Of a stretch of DNA of 64,000 nucleotides, positions 61,713-64,000 are shown piece after piece. The position numbers and the translations under genes are program-made. How positions within the stretch are numbered: the stretch's first letter is position 1; each line of letters starts with the position of its first letter. Source of the DNA: Candidatus Pedobacter colombiensis (lineage in GTDB: Bacteria > Bacteroidota > Bacteroidia > Sphingobacteriales > Sphingobacteriaceae); assembly GCA_029202485.1 (NCBI GenBank), contig CP119313.1, positions 3,968,001 through 4,032,000 of the forward strand, written 5' to 3'. The notes under the pieces were generated by a model. The model was not told the origin of the DNA, ran no database searches, and saw only the letters and a program-made list of their open reading frames with translations.

Positions 61713-62510
61713 ATGAAATTCATCAAAATAGCTCCTCATTCTAGTCTAACACAACTCGTTGAATGCTATTGGATGATGCAAAGTGATGATCCTACGCCCA
61801 GGATAGAAAAGATTATCCCCGATGGTTTTACAGAGTTGATCTTCAATTATGGGAGTGTTTATAAAGCAAAAATAAATAAGGAATGGCATGTACAAAGTCC
61901 GAACTTATTAGCTGGACAAATCAGCAGCTATTTCTACCTGGAAAATACCGGACCTACAGGTTCTTTTGCCATCAAGCTAAAACCGGCAGCATTAACCCAG
62001 CTATTTAACTTAAGCATGGATCATTATCTGGATAAAATCGTTGACCTGGATACTTTCCCTAATCAACAGCTCTCAACCTTGAAAGAAAAAGTACTTCCAT
62101 TCCAAAATGAGCATCACCTTAAATCGGTTTTAGATAATCATTTCATTGAACTAAGCAAAAACGTATCAGAAAACCCGATAAAAGATACGTTAAACCTCAT
62201 CTTTGACTCAAACGGGAGGTCCTCTGTTAGAGAGATGGCTTCAGTTGCAGGAGTTGGTGAGCGACAGTTGGAGCGCCTGTTTAAAAAATACATCGGGCTT
62301 TCGCCCAAATACTATGCCCGGATCATTCAGTTCAATTATATCTTTCAACTGATCAAATTAAAAAAAAGCAGCTGGACGGAGATCGTTTTTCAATCCGGTT
62401 ATTACGACCAATCGCATTTTATCCGCAACTTCAAAGCTTTTACAGGGGAAGACCCTTCCTCCTATTTTTTTGAAGAGAAAAATATGGCCAATTTTTTCTT
62501 AAACAAGTAA
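61713..62510 (+). CDS. AraC-family transcriptional regulator
   Basis: 265 residues. N-terminal ligand-type region of the DUF6597 kind (LVECYWMMQSDDP, IIPDGFTELIFNYG, about 12-50) and a C-terminal AraC DNA-binding domain with two helix-turn-helix units (SVREMASVAGVGERQLERLFKKY, then TEIVFQSGYYDQSHFIRNFKAFTG; about 170-255). The ATG at 61713 is used. ATAATTTGCAGT, close to a -7 box, ends directly before it. The likely target is the divergent membrane-protein gene. Confidence 0.9.
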   Translation: MKFIKIAPHSSLTQLVECYWMMQSDDPTPRIEKIIPDGFTELIFNYGSVYKAKINKEWHVQSPNLLAGQISSYFYLENTGPTGSFAIKLKPAALTQLFNLSMDHYLDKIVDLDTFPNQQLSTLKEKVLPFQNEHHLKSVLDNHFIELSKNVSENPIKDTLNLIFDSNGRSSVREMASVAGVGERQLERLFKKYIGLSPKYYARIIQFNYIFQLIKLKKSSWTEIVFQSGYYDQSHFIRNFKAFTGEDPSSYFFEEKNMANFFLNK

Positions 62511-62578
62511 AATTAACCAGGTCGGTTTTGTACAATACCACTGAAGCAACCATAGTTATATTTGGTTAAAAAAAAATT

Positions 62579-63049
62579 ATGAAAGTCAAAAAACTAGCGC
62601 TTATTATTCCACTCATTCTACTAATGTCTACAGTTTATGGACAAGAAAGCAATAAAGAGAAATTTAAAAAATTGCAATGGCTTGTTGGAAAATGGATCAG
62701 AACCAATCCAAAAGCAGGACAATCCGGTTATGAAACCTGGACAAAAGTAACAGACTTGAAGCTTACCGGGGAAGGTGTTACACTAAGAGGGAAGGAAACT
62801 ATTTTTTTAGAGAACCTTGAATTTATCGTAAAAGGGAATGATATTTTCTATTCTGTGATGATTACAGGTGAAAAAAGTCCGGTTTATTTTAAGCTCACGG
62901 CGTTAAATGCAAATGGCTTTACTTGTGAAAATCCCGAACATGACTTCCCTAAAAAAATAGCTTACCAGCGAAACGGCAAATATGTTAAAGCCATTATTTC
63001 AGGCAATGGACAAAGTATGGATTATAATTTTGTAGCAGGCGAGCAATAA
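62579..63049 (+). CDS. Secreted hypothetical protein (DUF6265-like)
   Basis: 156 residues with a signal peptide (about 1-22, ending TVYGQ). The core begins LQWLVGKWIRTNPKAG and contains FTCENPEHDFPKKIAYQRNG, the pattern of the DUF6265 family, with unknown function. It probably adopts a lipocalin-like beta-barrel, as suggested by the GKW motif near the start. It stands after the AraC gene, but a gap of 68 bp leaves co-transcription open. Confidence 0.7.
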   Translation: MKVKKLALIIPLILLMSTVYGQESNKEKFKKLQWLVGKWIRTNPKAGQSGYETWTKVTDLKLTGEGVTLRGKETIFLENLEFIVKGNDIFYSVMITGEKSPVYFKLTALNANGFTCENPEHDFPKKIAYQRNGKYVKAIISGNGQSMDYNFVAGEQ

Positions 63050-63066
63050 GATCTTTCCTCTTTTTT

Positions 63067-63978
63067 TTATTTGTTTAAACTATTCGTAATCACAATCTCA
63101 CTTTTGACATGCATGGGTATCGTCGTCCCGCCAAGAGCTGGTGTCCCCTCTTTTATTTTTAAAGTACCGGTGATGTCCTGATCAATTTTTGCTTCGGTTA
63201 TCAGACCTGTTTGTTTATCTATTTTATTAGTAGAATTCATCGTTCCGGATAGATCATATCGTATTGGTACACTGCTAAGTTGGCTACTATTGCTACTTCC
63301 TACCCTAAGTTTAGACTTTCCACTGATCAGGTACTCCGATCCTGTGATTTTATCCAATTTGTAAACTGCATCAATTTGCGGCGCCATCACATTATCTCCG
63401 CCTAAGCGTGCAACAGTCCAGCTATCCCCCTCCTTTACAGATTTTTGAGGATACACATTCATCCCTAGCTCAACCTTCTGTTTGATGGCTTTATCACCAT
63501 AGGAATCAACTAGCTGTTTAGCCATTGCTGTCCTAAAAGTTGCAGGGAAACCCGGCAGATCCCTAATTAAATCGGAGAATATAGAATCAGTCCCAATGGT
63601 TGCTATGACGCGGCCGGCATTTGAAATCTTCACCTCATATGATTTACCTTTTAAGGCATTGAGTATCGACCACATTAAACTTTTAGCAACAATACTGGAA
63701 TCTCCGTCTTTTATCACCTTCGTCGACATAGACTCATACGTTACCTTAAACGTATAAATACTATCGCTCACATTGACAACCTCGTATTTGTTTACCATAT
63801 CGGAAATACTCGAACTTATCATTTCCTTACCCATAATGGTTTGGGTAGTGGAAGTTCTGGTGATCATATGTTGTGTATATTTCTGGCCCTTGGTCAATTT
63901 GATCAATATTCTACCAGATTCAGATTTACAAGTTAACAGACTGACAGCTGCAAGGAAAAGCCATAAGGTTTTTTTCAT
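63067..63978 (-). CDS. Lipoprotein of the DUF6263 type, function unknown
   Basis: 303 residues with a lipoprotein signal peptide (lipobox SLLTC, Cys17). The rest is mostly beta strands with repeated Thr/Ser-rich segments (LTKGQKYTQHMITRTSTTQ, KVTYESMSTKVIKDGDSS, GDSWTVARLGGD), which resembles DUF6263 surface or periplasmic proteins. No catalytic residues can be named. It converges on the DUF6265-like gene with 17 bp between them. Confidence 0.75.
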   Translation of the reverse strand: MKKTLWLFLAAVSLLTCKSESGRILIKLTKGQKYTQHMITRTSTTQTIMGKEMISSSISDMVNKYEVVNVSDSIYTFKVTYESMSTKVIKDGDSSIVAKSLMWSILNALKGKSYEVKISNAGRVIATIGTDSIFSDLIRDLPGFPATFRTAMAKQLVDSYGDKAIKQKVELGMNVYPQKSVKEGDSWTVARLGGDNVMAPQIDAVYKLDKITGSEYLISGKSKLRVGSSNSSQLSSVPIRYDLSGTMNSTNKIDKQTGLITEAKIDQDITGTLKIKEGTPALGGTTIPMHVKSEIVITNSLNK

Positions 63979-64000
63979 AAAGCGTTATGTTGGTTATAAT

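Noticed and set aside
1..64000. tRNA/rRNA genes, CRISPR arrays, transposases and integrase attachment sites
   Set aside because: No cloverleaf-like or rRNA-like stretch, spaced repeat array or transposase frame was seen in reading the intergenic sequence; a dedicated scan (tRNAscan, Infernal) was not possible.

Overview
The window comes from a chromosome of the phylum Bacteroidota, most likely the family Sphingobacteriaceae (Pedobacter-like). The evidence is a SusC/SusD pair with an ECF sigma factor and a FecR anti-sigma factor, TAnnTTTG-type -7 promoter boxes, a small histone-H1-like protein beside dapA, an alpha-oxoamine synthase of the sphingolipid/sulfonolipid type, and the Bacteroidota order of the division/cell-wall cluster. 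The genus is an inference from gene style, not a database match. No rRNA, tRNA, CRISPR array, insertion sequence or prophage was recognised.

Layout. 1-4.4 kb: glycogen branching enzyme (cut by the left edge) and a cytoplasmic GH31 alpha-glucosidase. 4.5-12.4 kb: an orphan TonB-dependent receptor, a penicillin-acylase-family hydrolase, a small membrane protein, a LuxE-like acyl-protein synthetase and an Xre/RES toxin-antitoxin pair. 12.4-19.2 kb: tyrS, an AcpH-like protein, ligA-dapA, a histone-H1-like gene and an alpha-oxoamine synthase. 19.3-35.1 kb: the complete dcw cluster on the minus strand (mraZ-rsmH-ftsL-ftsI-murE-mraY-murD-ftsW-murG-murC-ftsQ-ftsA-ftsZ), with genes nearly all overlapping or within a few bases. 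A three-copy 10-bp repeat precedes mraZ and three DnaA-box-like sites lie between ftsA and ftsZ. 35.2-38.6 kb: gap-GNAT-pgk and a glycine-zipper protein. 38.7-46.0 kb: a lone exosortase-family protein, a G-rich 11-bp tandem array, an M1 peptidase, a superfamily 1 helicase and a large FAD/Fe-S dehydrogenase.

46.0-50.1 kb holds the most distinctive accessory locus: a 78-residue precursor with a double-glycine leader and a GxxxG-rich core, followed by a HlyD-type adaptor and a C39-peptidase ABC exporter with an intact Cys/His/Asp triad. Together they look like a small secreted-peptide (bacteriocin-like or signalling) system. A hairpin separates the peptide gene from the export genes, and no immunity or modification gene is visible.

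50.1-64 kb: an SRPBCC protein, obgE-adk, a possible small transcript upstream of adk, and an ECF sigma/FecR/SusC (with STN domain)/SusD/TlpA regulon for a surface-regulated uptake system of unknown substrate. The end of the window holds a secreted cyclophilin, a membrane protein divergent from an AraC-type regulator, and two secreted or lipoprotein hypotheticals. Most of the window is housekeeping. The accessory interest lies in the peptide-export locus, the lone exosortase with its G-rich array, the toxin-antitoxin pair, and the regulatory repeats around the dcw cluster.
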